Assembly (NCBI RefSeq): GCF_017355785.1
Contig: NZ_JAFEWE010000018.1
Location: forward strand, 48,943 to 112,942
DNA length: 64,000 nucleotides
Direction: 5' to 3'
From: Desertivirga arenae
Lineage (GTDB): Bacteria; Bacteroidota; Bacteroidia; Sphingobacteriales; Sphingobacteriaceae
Below the pieces are notes generated by a model. That model made no database searches. It saw only the letters and a program-made list of their open reading frames with translations, and was not told where the DNA came from. The translations under genes and the position numbers were made by a program. This document shows, in pieces, positions 44,274 to 51,801 of this stretch (the first letter of the stretch is position 1; each line of letters begins with the position of its first letter).

Positions 44274-45086
44274 CTACAGGGCCAGGAAATCTTGAATAGC
44301 AGCTATTACTTCTTCAGGTGCTGAAACATGAGGATAGTGCCCTTCTGCATTGACCATCACAAGCTTACTGTCCTTTATGCGTGCATGTAAATACTCTGCT
44401 ACCTCTTGAGGAACTGCAATATCTTTTTGGGCCTGCAGGATCAGAACTTTATTCTCGACGAATTTTAGGATCAACCTGAAATCGGACTGAAAAATAGATT
44501 TGGCCACTTCCAAAGAAATGTCTGGTCGCAGCGAAAGGAGGCTGTCTTCAAACTCTTTACTTAAGTCGGGTTTATGGTCGTTTCTCATCGCTACTTTAGA
44601 AAAGCCACCCACCCATTCCACATAGTTAGCGCGCATCTGGAAATAAAGACTGTCTAATTCGGCCTGGTGAAACCCTCCTACATAGTTCTTATCATTCAAA
44701 TATCGCGGTGAAGCTCCAATCAGAACCATTTCTGAAAAAAGTCCAGGAACATTTAGAGCTGCTAACAGCCCGATCATACCACTAACAGAGTGTCCAACAA
44801 AAACAGCATCCTTCAACTGAAGCGCTGAACAGATCTCCTGCAAATCGTCTGCATACGCATCGAGACTTCTGTATTTCTCAGGAATGAAGCAATCAAGATC
44901 TGATTTTCCAGCCCCAACGTTGTCATATAATACAATTCTGTAATTTTCGCTAAAAGCCGGAACAATCTTTCCCCAAATCCTTTGATCGGTACCAAAGCCG
45001 TGTCCGAACACCATGGTTTTAGTGCTTTCAAGGTTTCCTGCGATCTTTATATTATTTCTTCTGAAAATACTGGGAGATGCTATCAT
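44274..45086 (-). CDS. RsbQ-like alpha/beta hydrolase, second copy
   Basis: The protein has 270 residues. The triad is S100 (FVGHSVSGMIG), D222 (LQAQKDIAV) and H250 (AEGHYPHVS). The start is RsbQ-like (RRNNIKIAGN, FGHGFGTDQRIWGKIV, YDNVGAGKSDL). It is clearly diverged from the copy at 36306 (for instance, GHYPH for GHCPH), so a different ligand is possible. It is not next to a PAS kinase. A GTAAC-N17-GTAAAA element like that of the small RNAs lies about 35 bp upstream of the ATG. Confidence 0.92.
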   Translation of the reverse strand: MIASPSIFRRNNIKIAGNLESTKTMVFGHGFGTDQRIWGKIVPAFSENYRIVLYDNVGAGKSDLDCFIPEKYRSLDAYADDLQEICSALQLKDAVFVGHSVSGMIGLLAALNVPGLFSEMVLIGASPRYLNDKNYVGGFHQAELDSLYFQMRANYVEWVGGFSKVAMRNDHKPDLSKEFEDSLLSLRPDISLEVAKSIFQSDFRLILKFVENKVLILQAQKDIAVPQEVAEYLHARIKDSKLVMVNAEGHYPHVSAPEEVIAAIQDFLAL

Positions 45087-45121
45087 TGATTCTAAGGTCA
45101 GTGCTCTATCAAATTTATTGC

Positions 45122-45149
45122 TTTTACTTTAAACAGGAAGGTAGGTTAC
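45122..45149 (-). promoter_or_regulatory. GTAAC-N17-GTAAAA element before the second RsbQ-like gene
   Basis: GTAAC (45149-45145) and GTAAAA (45127-45122) match the small-RNA upstream elements in core and spacing. The predicted start is near 45115, giving a leader of about 30 nt. A single match of this length could arise by chance. Confidence 0.45.
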
Positions 45150-45235
45150 AGTAAAATTTTCATCCTTTTTTCTATTGCAAAAACCTTGCTAATGAGAGAA
45201 TTTACTATTATCGCATTCTTTAATCCTGGCTTAAA

Positions 45236-45529
45236 ATGAACGGCAATTCTCCGCATATACTTAATACCTCATCTAATCTGTTAGGTTTTTGCTTTCTTGT
45301 AATTACTTCTCTAAAAATTGGCAATCGCACCGACCAGTCTGTTATAGATGAGATTTTAGTAATAGGTGCCCTCATTTTTATGAGTAGCACTATATTTTCC
45401 TTCCTCTCTATAAAAACCAAAAGCGAGACTAAAACTGTATTCTGGGAGAACCTCGCCGTTTATTGTTTTCTTGCCGGATTGTTTATCCTGCTCATCGTCA
45501 TATTATTAATTGCGCTTGACCTGCTTTAA
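45236..45529 (+). CDS. Small integral membrane protein, 97 aa
   Basis: The protein has three hydrophobic helices (NLLGFCFLVITSLKIG; EILVIGALIFMSSTIFSFL; VYCFLAGLFILLIVILLIALDLL) with a short polar N-terminus and a charged loop KTKSETK. I do not recognise a named family; similar small membrane proteins of unknown function occur in Bacteroidota. It is divergent from the RsbQ-like gene. Confidence 0.7.
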   Translation: MNGNSPHILNTSSNLLGFCFLVITSLKIGNRTDQSVIDEILVIGALIFMSSTIFSFLSIKTKSETKTVFWENLAVYCFLAGLFILLIVILLIALDLL

Positions 45530-45590
45530 ATATAAGATGTTGTGTAGCATCGGGTATACTTACTTCGTACAGTAATTAAACACATCCAAT

Positions 45591-46223
45591 ATGTTCAGAC
45601 TTACTTTTTCAATTCTCCTTGCCGCTGCACTGCTTTCAAGCTGCACAAAGGATAATAATAATCCTCTTGTAGATAACGAAGAAAAGCTTTCTATCAACAA
45701 ATACAGCTACAAATCCCTCAATGTAATGGTAGATTCTCTACAGTACAATAATCCGATGCAGCTTGATTTAAATGGAGATGGATTTATTGACTACGTGCTT
45801 AGCTCTGTATTATTGGAAAATAACGATCTACCATATCTCTATTTATATATTAACAGAAAAAGCCCTAACCAGAACAGGATCATTGTAAGACAGGGCGAGG
45901 AACTTCCTCTGAATGCATTATGGGGAGTCCCACTTGAAAAAGACTTTGTAGTACAGGAGAATTTATCTTCCGGTCTGCTCTGGTCTCTTGATCAGTATAA
46001 AACTGCTCTCCTAAATGTATCAGAAACAAGTAACTCACGCACTTTCGGAGGAGAATGGCTGGGCAAGAAGGAGAAGTTTCTTGGTTTGCAGTTCTACATC
46101 GAGGGCAAAAAGCATTACGGCTGGCTTAGAATAAGTCATAACTTAAACCAGGCGAAGCTCGCAATACAGGACTATGCCTACAATAAAATTGCAGGACAAC
46201 CTATTAAGGCTGGCGAAAAATAG
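45591..46223 (+). CDS. Lipoprotein, 210 aa
   Basis: The signal peptide ends at the lipobox LLSSC (C18), followed by TKDNNN. A DLNGDGFIDYVL segment (about 62-74) has the shape of a dockerin/EF-hand-like calcium loop. The later part (SRTFGGEWLGKKEKFLGLQFYIEGKKHYGWLRI, read in two parts) is a beta-rich domain that ends near LAIQDYAYNKIAGQ. No enzyme motif is seen. A terminator follows the stop. Confidence 0.75.
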   Translation: MFRLTFSILLAAALLSSCTKDNNNPLVDNEEKLSINKYSYKSLNVMVDSLQYNNPMQLDLNGDGFIDYVLSSVLLENNDLPYLYLYINRKSPNQNRIIVRQGEELPLNALWGVPLEKDFVVQENLSSGLLWSLDQYKTALLNVSETSNSRTFGGEWLGKKEKFLGLQFYIEGKKHYGWLRISHNLNQAKLAIQDYAYNKIAGQPIKAGEK

Positions 46224-46235
46224 TTTTCTATATTT

Positions 46236-46267
46236 GTCTGACCCGTAGATAACAGGTCAGACCTTTT
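46236..46267 (+). terminator. Intrinsic terminator after the 210-aa lipoprotein gene
   Basis: GTCTGACC / GGTCAGAC is an 8-bp perfect stem with an 11-nt loop, followed by TTTT on the plus strand. It ends where the convergent small gene stops. Confidence 0.75.
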
Positions 46268-46468
46268 CTACTTTTGAATAAGTACTTCTCTCTTAGACTT
46301 TACCTTATAGCCTATATTATTTTCGGTTAAAATTTCTTTTACAGACATAAATTCTTCATCGGTATCAATAACAACCCTGTCGTTATTTTTCAAACCCGCA
46401 GCAAGGTCGGCATAAAGCGTTAATTCGACCAGGTCGGGAAAAGTGTATTTAGCAGATTTAAGACTCAT
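46268..46468 (-). CDS. Hypothetical small protein, 66 aa
   Basis: The start is the ATG at 46468; an upstream TTG is less likely. The sequence has an alternating beta-alpha pattern (FPDLVELTLYADLAAGLKNN, DRVVIDTDEEFMSVKEILTENNIGYKVKSKREV read in parts), like small DUF2007-type domains, but I cannot name it. It is soluble, with no signal peptide. Confidence 0.55.
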   Translation of the reverse strand: MSLKSAKYTFPDLVELTLYADLAAGLKNNDRVVIDTDEEFMSVKEILTENNIGYKVKSKREVLIQK

Positions 46469-46670
46469 AAGCGATTGTGTAAACAAAAAGGAAAAAACGA
46501 GAAAATTGTTTTAGCATTTAAGGTTAACAAGCGCTTCATCTACTGATAAAAAAAAACGCAGTATTTTTATCTATTGGCTATCCTAAAACTTAGCACAACT
46601 ATTTGTAGATATGACTCCAATGAGTAACTAACAGCCAAATGTATATCCAGATCATCTAGCTGAGTGAAAA

Positions 46671-47660
46671 TCAGTGTTTCAGGAGATATCTTCCCCGCGC
46701 ATTTCCCTCCAGGATCTGCTCTAATTTTTCAGAAAGTTCCTCTATACTTATTATCCTTACCATGTTCTTAAGTTGCTGAGGCTTCCAATCGAGGGCCAGT
46801 AAGTTCCACACCTTCTGCCTGAGTTGCCGCGAAATAACTACCGAGTCTATTCCTGCCAATTGTACGCCTCGCAATATAAAGGGGAAGATGCTTGTACTTA
46901 AGGCAGGAGAAGAGACCATACCGCAGCAGGTTACCAGACCTCCATATTTTGTAGCTTTTAAAACCCCGGAAAGGATGTCCCCTCCTACGGTATCAATCCC
47001 GGCTGCGAAATGCTCTTTAGACAGTGGTTTAGTATTGTAAATGTTTATAAATTCCTGCCTGCTAATGATGGTACTCACACCTAAAACTTCCTTTAAAAAC
47101 GGGTCCTCGGATTTACCGGATATAGCAGTTACCTTGTATCCCAGCTTTGATAGGATAGCTACAGATAAGCTCCCCACTCCCCCAGTAGCCCCACTCACTA
47201 CTATTTCTCCTGCTTCTGGTTCGATTCCGCCTTCTACTAGTTTTAATACAGATAAACCCGCCGTTAAGCCTGCTGTACCGAAACACATCGCTTCTTCCGC
47301 ACTTAGATTTTCGGGGAGTGGTAATACCCAGGAAGCAGGCACAGAGATGTACTCTCCAAATCCACCCCAGGTATTCATACCAAGGTCGAATCCTGTTACC
47401 AGCACTTCGTCCCCTTCCTGGATCGAAGGATCTTTAGAGCTAATTACCACGCCTGAGGCATCTACTCCAGGTACATGAGGGTAAGTTCTGGTAACGCCCT
47501 TATTTCCGCTTGCCGAGAGCGCATCCTTATAGTTGATACAGGAATACTGAACCCTGATGAGAACATCGTTCTGCGGTAATTTGGAGATTGGGATATTTTT
47601 AATTTGTTTGCTAAATCCCCCCTCAGTCTCCTCTATAAGTAGTGCCTTAAATGTATCCAT
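46671..47660 (-). CDS. YhdH/YhfP-type quinone oxidoreductase (acrylyl-CoA reductase-like)
   Basis: This 329-residue protein of the zinc-independent medium-chain dehydrogenase family has an N-terminal GroES-like fold (NYKDALSASG, HVPGVDASGVVISS), the NADP-binding motif VVSGATGGVGSLSVAILSKLG and the conserved SGK phosphate-binding residue. It lacks zinc ligands. The YhdH/AcuI group reduces acrylyl-CoA or other activated alkenes with NADPH. It is a single gene on the minus strand, and its stop lies 202 bp before the small gene at 46468. Confidence 0.9.
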   Translation of the reverse strand: MDTFKALLIEETEGGFSKQIKNIPISKLPQNDVLIRVQYSCINYKDALSASGNKGVTRTYPHVPGVDASGVVISSKDPSIQEGDEVLVTGFDLGMNTWGGFGEYISVPASWVLPLPENLSAEEAMCFGTAGLTAGLSVLKLVEGGIEPEAGEIVVSGATGGVGSLSVAILSKLGYKVTAISGKSEDPFLKEVLGVSTIISRQEFINIYNTKPLSKEHFAAGIDTVGGDILSGVLKATKYGGLVTCCGMVSSPALSTSIFPFILRGVQLAGIDSVVISRQLRQKVWNLLALDWKPQQLKNMVRIISIEELSEKLEQILEGNARGRYLLKH

Positions 47661-47772
47661 ATGTTATTGATAAAGAATTCGATTATTTTGTTCTACTGGG
47701 AACTAAAATATCAATAGCTTAACAATAAAAGAATGATGAAAGTCTTTTCAATATGAGCTTAGTTAAAATAAA

Positions 47773-47800
47773 AAAGTCCTGTCGTTGCCGACGGGACTTT
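47773..47800 (-). terminator. Second terminator after the TonB receptor gene
   Basis: AAAGTCCTGTCG / CGACGGGACTTT forms a 12-bp stem (one G-T) with a 4-nt loop. An A-rich tract on the left gives a T-run on the minus strand. Confidence 0.75.
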
Positions 47801-47819
47801 GAATTGTAAGGAAAAACTA

Positions 47820-47839
47820 GGCGGGTTTTAAAGCCCGCC
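47820..47839 (-). terminator. First terminator after the TonB receptor gene
   Basis: GGCGGG / CCCGCC forms a 6-bp GC stem with a short loop, followed on the minus strand by TAGTTTTT. It lies 12 bp after the receptor stop. A backup terminator follows 20 bp on. Confidence 0.75.
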
Positions 47840-47851
47840 AGAAAGGGTATA

Positions 47852-50338
47852 TTAAAATTTGTATGAAAGGGTTGTCATAAATTGACGAGGCGCTATTGGG
47901 TTAACACTATAGTTTTCATGAACAATATAGCTCAACTCGTCAGTGATGTTCGATACTTTAGCAAGCAATGAGAACTTTCTAAATGAATATCCTGCTGAAA
48001 GGTCAAAAGTAGTGTATGCTGAAAGAGGAATTAGACGATCGTTAGTAGTGGTTCTTCCACCTTTTCCATCTTTTTGATTATTCCAGCCAGCATTACGCTT
48101 ACCTGTGTAAAAGGCTGATGCACCTAACTTTAAGCCTTGAGCTCTCCCTCTTTGGAAAGTATAGAACAAACTGCCATTAGCTGTATGAGCTGTTGTACCC
48201 ACCAGTCTTTCACCTTCAATATAGCTATTTAACGTCTCGCCGGTCTTGGTAAATCGCATGAAATTGTAAGCATATCCTGAGATAAAGTTAAGGCCAGGAA
48301 TGATAGTTCCATTTATATCTAGTTCAGCACCATCACTTGTTGTTTCTCCGGCAAACTCCTTCAGGTTTACATCAGCATTCGGAGTACCTTGTAAGTTTAA
48401 AGTTGCTGTTTGAGCAAGGTCGTTGTTGATGATCCTGTAATAAGAAATATTAGCAGAAAGCTTTCCTTTCAAAAAGTCATTTTTCACCCCCACCTCATAC
48501 TGGTCAATTAAAGAAGGCTTCATAGCTCCGTTTGTGGCTACATTTATACCAGTATTAGTAACAAAATTATTGGAATAGCTAGCGAATATCGAAGTGCTTT
48601 CCAAAGGTTGATAAACTAAACCTATACGCGGAGAAATAGCTCTGTCGTACCGGTTGTCCGGTGTTGATTCCGGAGTTGTTCCTGCACCTAATTTTGCCCC
48701 ATAGGCTACACGGTCGTCTGTGTTTACATCGTAAAGAATGCTTCTTGATGATTTTTGATACGTCCATCTAAGACCTGCCATAAATTTGAGCTTCTTAGTG
48801 ATTGAAATTAAGTCCTGAAAGTATACTCCGAAGCGATAGGTTGGAACTTTAGCATACAGAGAATCTTGCGTACTCGGCATATCGGTACGCATTGAATTAG
48901 CATACATTGTAGGATCAAAAAGATTTATCTTATCATATGCAGCTGCAAAACGTTTGAAGGTTGTAGGGTTATTTATGTAGTTTTCAGCATCGCCACCAAC
49001 GAGAATGGTGTGTGCTAATTTCCAGGTTTTAACATTTCCCGTCAGATTCACCTGACCGTTATAATAATTCTCATCGGTCTTAGTCCTTGTAATGCTTCTA
49101 CTCCAGTCGCCCAGATTATTGGCTACTATCCTTTCTGTAGAAAAATAATCCCTTTTATACTCCTGAACGGCAATGATAGAATTCAGCTTCCAATTACTAT
49201 TGATCTCATGATTCAAGTTAGCTGAGGCAGTGGCTTGTTTTCCCTTATTATAAGCCCATGGAGTGTTAAAAGATGCATTCCTACTTATGTTTGTTGGGAT
49301 TGAATAACTTACTACGGTTGAACCATCCATTACCGATAAAGAACCTATACCGAAATCGGGAGTATTGTTATAATCAAGGTAATCCCCCTGAACAACAAGA
49401 GTAGTTTTATTACTAAATTTATAAAGTAGTGATGGATTTACGTAAGCTCTTTTAGATTCCACATTATTTCTAAAACTCTTGGCATTTTCGGCCGTGCCTA
49501 CTACACGGAAAGCTAGTTTTTTTGAGATAGGACCATAAACGTCCACGGTAGGTTTGTAGAATTCATAACTTCCTGAACGTAAAGAAACCTCTCCTCCAAA
49601 ATCGAACTTCGGTTGTTTTGTAACAAGATTCAATACAGCTCCTCCTGATACATTTCCATATAATAGAGCTGAACTTCCCTTTAAGATTTCAACGCTTTCC
49701 AAAGTGCTTGCTTCTGGAATAGCTCCAGAACTTACCCTTGAACCATTCTTAAATATGTTATTACTTCCAAGGCTATATCCTCTTGAATAGAATGTTTCTG
49801 AAGCACCACCTCTTGCAGAACCTATAGCAACACCATTGGCATTTTTCATGATATCACTTAAACGATTCACCTGCTGGTCCTGAATAACAGCACTTCCGAT
49901 CACCTGCACCATTTGCGGATTATCCAGCGGCTTTATGGCAACCTTCCCTGCTGATACCGGTTTTTGGTTTACACTCTTATATCCTGTAACTACAACCTCA
50001 CTTAACTTCTCGGCACTTTCTGAAAGGGTGAAATTCAAGTCGGCATTTTGTCCGGCTGCAACCGTAACTGTCGCTTCTTTTGAAACCAGGCCTACTGCAA
50101 CTGACTTAACAACATACGTTCCCGGCTTAACATTCTTTATCGTATAAGAACCCTTTTCAGAGGAAATTGCTGACCTGTTTAATTCTTTAACTACTACAGA
50201 CACTGCCTCTGCAGGTTTACCGTCGCTGGTAGTAACCGTTCCGGAGATCGTTCCGTGAGTTTGAGCCTGAGCATTAATGGTTAAGAAACCAGCCAATACC
50301 AGAAGGTTTAATTTAAGTAGGGTGTAAAGGTTGTTCAT
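47852..50338 (-). CDS. TonB-dependent siderophore receptor
   Basis: This 828-residue outer-membrane receptor has a signal peptide (about 1-26), a CarboxypepD_reg-like domain typical of Bacteroidota (GTISGTVTTSDGKPAEAVSV, about 30-110), a plug (about 125-250; RLSDIMKNANGVAIGSARGG, SRGYSLGSNNIFKNGSR) and a 22-strand barrel ending in Phe (MTTLSYKF). Plug and barrel fit the ferric-siderophore receptor class. The promoter is bracketed by two inverted Fur-like operators, so iron limitation should induce it. Neither siderophore synthesis genes nor an adjacent transporter is present, so it probably takes up a xenosiderophore. Confidence 0.93.
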   Translation of the reverse strand: MNNLYTLLKLNLLVLAGFLTINAQAQTHGTISGTVTTSDGKPAEAVSVVVKELNRSAISSEKGSYTIKNVKPGTYVVKSVAVGLVSKEATVTVAAGQNADLNFTLSESAEKLSEVVVTGYKSVNQKPVSAGKVAIKPLDNPQMVQVIGSAVIQDQQVNRLSDIMKNANGVAIGSARGGASETFYSRGYSLGSNNIFKNGSRVSSGAIPEASTLESVEILKGSSALLYGNVSGGAVLNLVTKQPKFDFGGEVSLRSGSYEFYKPTVDVYGPISKKLAFRVVGTAENAKSFRNNVESKRAYVNPSLLYKFSNKTTLVVQGDYLDYNNTPDFGIGSLSVMDGSTVVSYSIPTNISRNASFNTPWAYNKGKQATASANLNHEINSNWKLNSIIAVQEYKRDYFSTERIVANNLGDWSRSITRTKTDENYYNGQVNLTGNVKTWKLAHTILVGGDAENYINNPTTFKRFAAAYDKINLFDPTMYANSMRTDMPSTQDSLYAKVPTYRFGVYFQDLISITKKLKFMAGLRWTYQKSSRSILYDVNTDDRVAYGAKLGAGTTPESTPDNRYDRAISPRIGLVYQPLESTSIFASYSNNFVTNTGINVATNGAMKPSLIDQYEVGVKNDFLKGKLSANISYYRIINNDLAQTATLNLQGTPNADVNLKEFAGETTSDGAELDINGTIIPGLNFISGYAYNFMRFTKTGETLNSYIEGERLVGTTAHTANGSLFYTFQRGRAQGLKLGASAFYTGKRNAGWNNQKDGKGGRTTTNDRLIPLSAYTTFDLSAGYSFRKFSLLAKVSNITDELSYIVHENYSVNPIAPRQFMTTLSYKF

Positions 50339-50344
50339 TCTTAT

Positions 50345-50359
50345 TTAGATTAATTCTAA
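50345..50359. promoter_or_regulatory. Fur-like operator 1
   Basis: TTAGATTAATTCTAA is a palindrome with arms TTAGA/TCTAA around five bases. It overlaps the predicted start of transcription of the TonB receptor. Its exact reverse complement is repeated at 50401. Confidence 0.6.
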
Positions 50360-50364
50360 CGGCG

Positions 50365-50395
50365 CAAAAATAGAAAGTCATTTTGTTTTCACAAA
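50365..50395 (-). promoter_or_regulatory. Promoter of the TonB receptor gene
   Basis: On the minus strand TTTG (50395-50392), a 19-bp spacer and TATTTTTG (50372-50365) fit the Bacteroidota consensus. It lies between the two Fur-like operators, so repressor binding would occlude it from both sides. Confidence 0.7.
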
Positions 50396-50400
50396 ATTAT

Positions 50401-50415
50401 TTAGAATTAATCTAA
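50401..50415. promoter_or_regulatory. Fur-like operator 2 (inverted copy)
   Basis: TTAGAATTAATCTAA is the exact reverse complement of operator 1, 56 bp away and just upstream of the -33 TTTG. Confidence 0.6.
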
Positions 50416-50511
50416 CTAGCCTTTAGGTGGTTTCTAGTCCCCTTACTGCTATCTATTGGAAGTATGGCATTAAAAGAGATGGTTTATTGAAAAAGTATTA
50501 ATACAAAGGGA

Positions 50512-51780
50512 TTATCCTTTCATTAAACCGATGGTCTCACCTGTCCAATCCGGAAATAGCAATCCATTATTTTTGAAATTTAAATGCCTACTTGCAACCT
50601 CACTGAACACACTTCTAAAGTCTGTAGTAACAGCAAGATCTCGTCCGTCCTCCAAATTTTCCGGAGCCAGAGCCTGCATCTTTCCATGGACCTTCCCCCC
50701 ATTGATGCCGTTGCCAAGGATAAAATTGCAGCTAGCTCTGCCATGATCCGTTCCACCTGTTCCGTTTTGTTTTACGGTGCGACCAAATTCGGTCATGGTC
50801 ATTACTGTAACATCATCCTGAAAAGCACTTATATCTGTCCAGAAAGCCATTATACTATTACTAAGGTCTGCTACATTCCTGGCAAAAACGCCTGTTGCTG
50901 TTCCCTGATTGAAGTGAGTATCCCATCCTCCGGATTCTGTGAAGGCTACCTCCATCCCTACATCCATTTTAATGAGCTGGGCTATTTGCTTCAATGAATT
51001 ACCGAGAGGTGAATTAGGATAAACCGCATTATTCGCAGGTCGATAATTCTTGACGTCGGTTTTCTGAAGCATCTTCATGGCGTCGAAGCTTTCCTTTCCT
51101 GTTTCCTTCAGCAAGCCGGAAGAGGTTTGATCGTAGAGTTCTTCAAAGCTTTTTGCTGCCATATTTGCCCCCACCGGATTTCCACGCATTTGAATAGAAA
51201 AATCTTCCAGGCTACTTATTGCCACAGCTGGATTATCGCCATAAAGTGAACGGGGTAAAGAAGAAGTCAGACTTACTGCCTGAAACGGGGTTGCTACTTC
51301 GTGCCCCATTAGTCCCACTGCACGGTTAAGCCAACCACTGGAGGTACCTTTACGGAAAGGAGTTCCAGACTCCATATAATCCTGGGCATCGAAGTGCGAG
51401 CGGGTATTATTCGGAGAACCGATGCCATGCACAATAGCTAGGCGCTTTTCCAGGAACATCGGTTCGAACGCTTTCATTGCAGGATGTAAACCAAAACGAC
51501 CATCAAGGTCGATCAGAGGATTCGGATTGTTGCCTTTTGCAGCAGACATAAAAAGTGTAGGACGGGCTGCTTTCAGATAGTTATCAGTGAAAGGAGTAAC
51601 GGCCATCAAACCATCCATCGCCCCACGTTGAAAGATGCAAACCAGTACCTTATTCCTTTTATAGGGATGTATGATCTTTTTTGTTTCAGCTGCACGTGCC
51701 AGGAAATTGGGCAAGCCGCCTAAGCTTATACCAAATAAGGCTAATCCACCTGCTTTGATAAAACCTCTTCTTGTTACCAT
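50512..51780 (-). CDS. DUF1501 family protein (Tat-exported)
   Basis: The protein has 422 residues. The N-terminus RRGFIKAGGLALFGISLGG is a twin-arginine signal. The rest has the DUF1501 pattern (FQRGAMDGLMAVTP, GGWDTHFNQGTATG, TEFGRTVKQNGTGGTDHGRA), a sulfatase/alkaline-phosphatase-like fold of unknown activity. It is 21 bp downstream of the DUF1800 gene, its standing partner in Bacteroidota and Planctomycetota. Function is unknown; the pair probably acts at the envelope. Confidence 0.9.
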   Translation of the reverse strand: MVTRRGFIKAGGLALFGISLGGLPNFLARAAETKKIIHPYKRNKVLVCIFQRGAMDGLMAVTPFTDNYLKAARPTLFMSAAKGNNPNPLIDLDGRFGLHPAMKAFEPMFLEKRLAIVHGIGSPNNTRSHFDAQDYMESGTPFRKGTSSGWLNRAVGLMGHEVATPFQAVSLTSSLPRSLYGDNPAVAISSLEDFSIQMRGNPVGANMAAKSFEELYDQTSSGLLKETGKESFDAMKMLQKTDVKNYRPANNAVYPNSPLGNSLKQIAQLIKMDVGMEVAFTESGGWDTHFNQGTATGVFARNVADLSNSIMAFWTDISAFQDDVTVMTMTEFGRTVKQNGTGGTDHGRASCNFILGNGINGGKVHGKMQALAPENLEDGRDLAVTTDFRSVFSEVASRHLNFKNNGLLFPDWTGETIGLMKG

Positions 51781-51801
51781 GATTATTTGTTTGGGTCGTT
51801 T

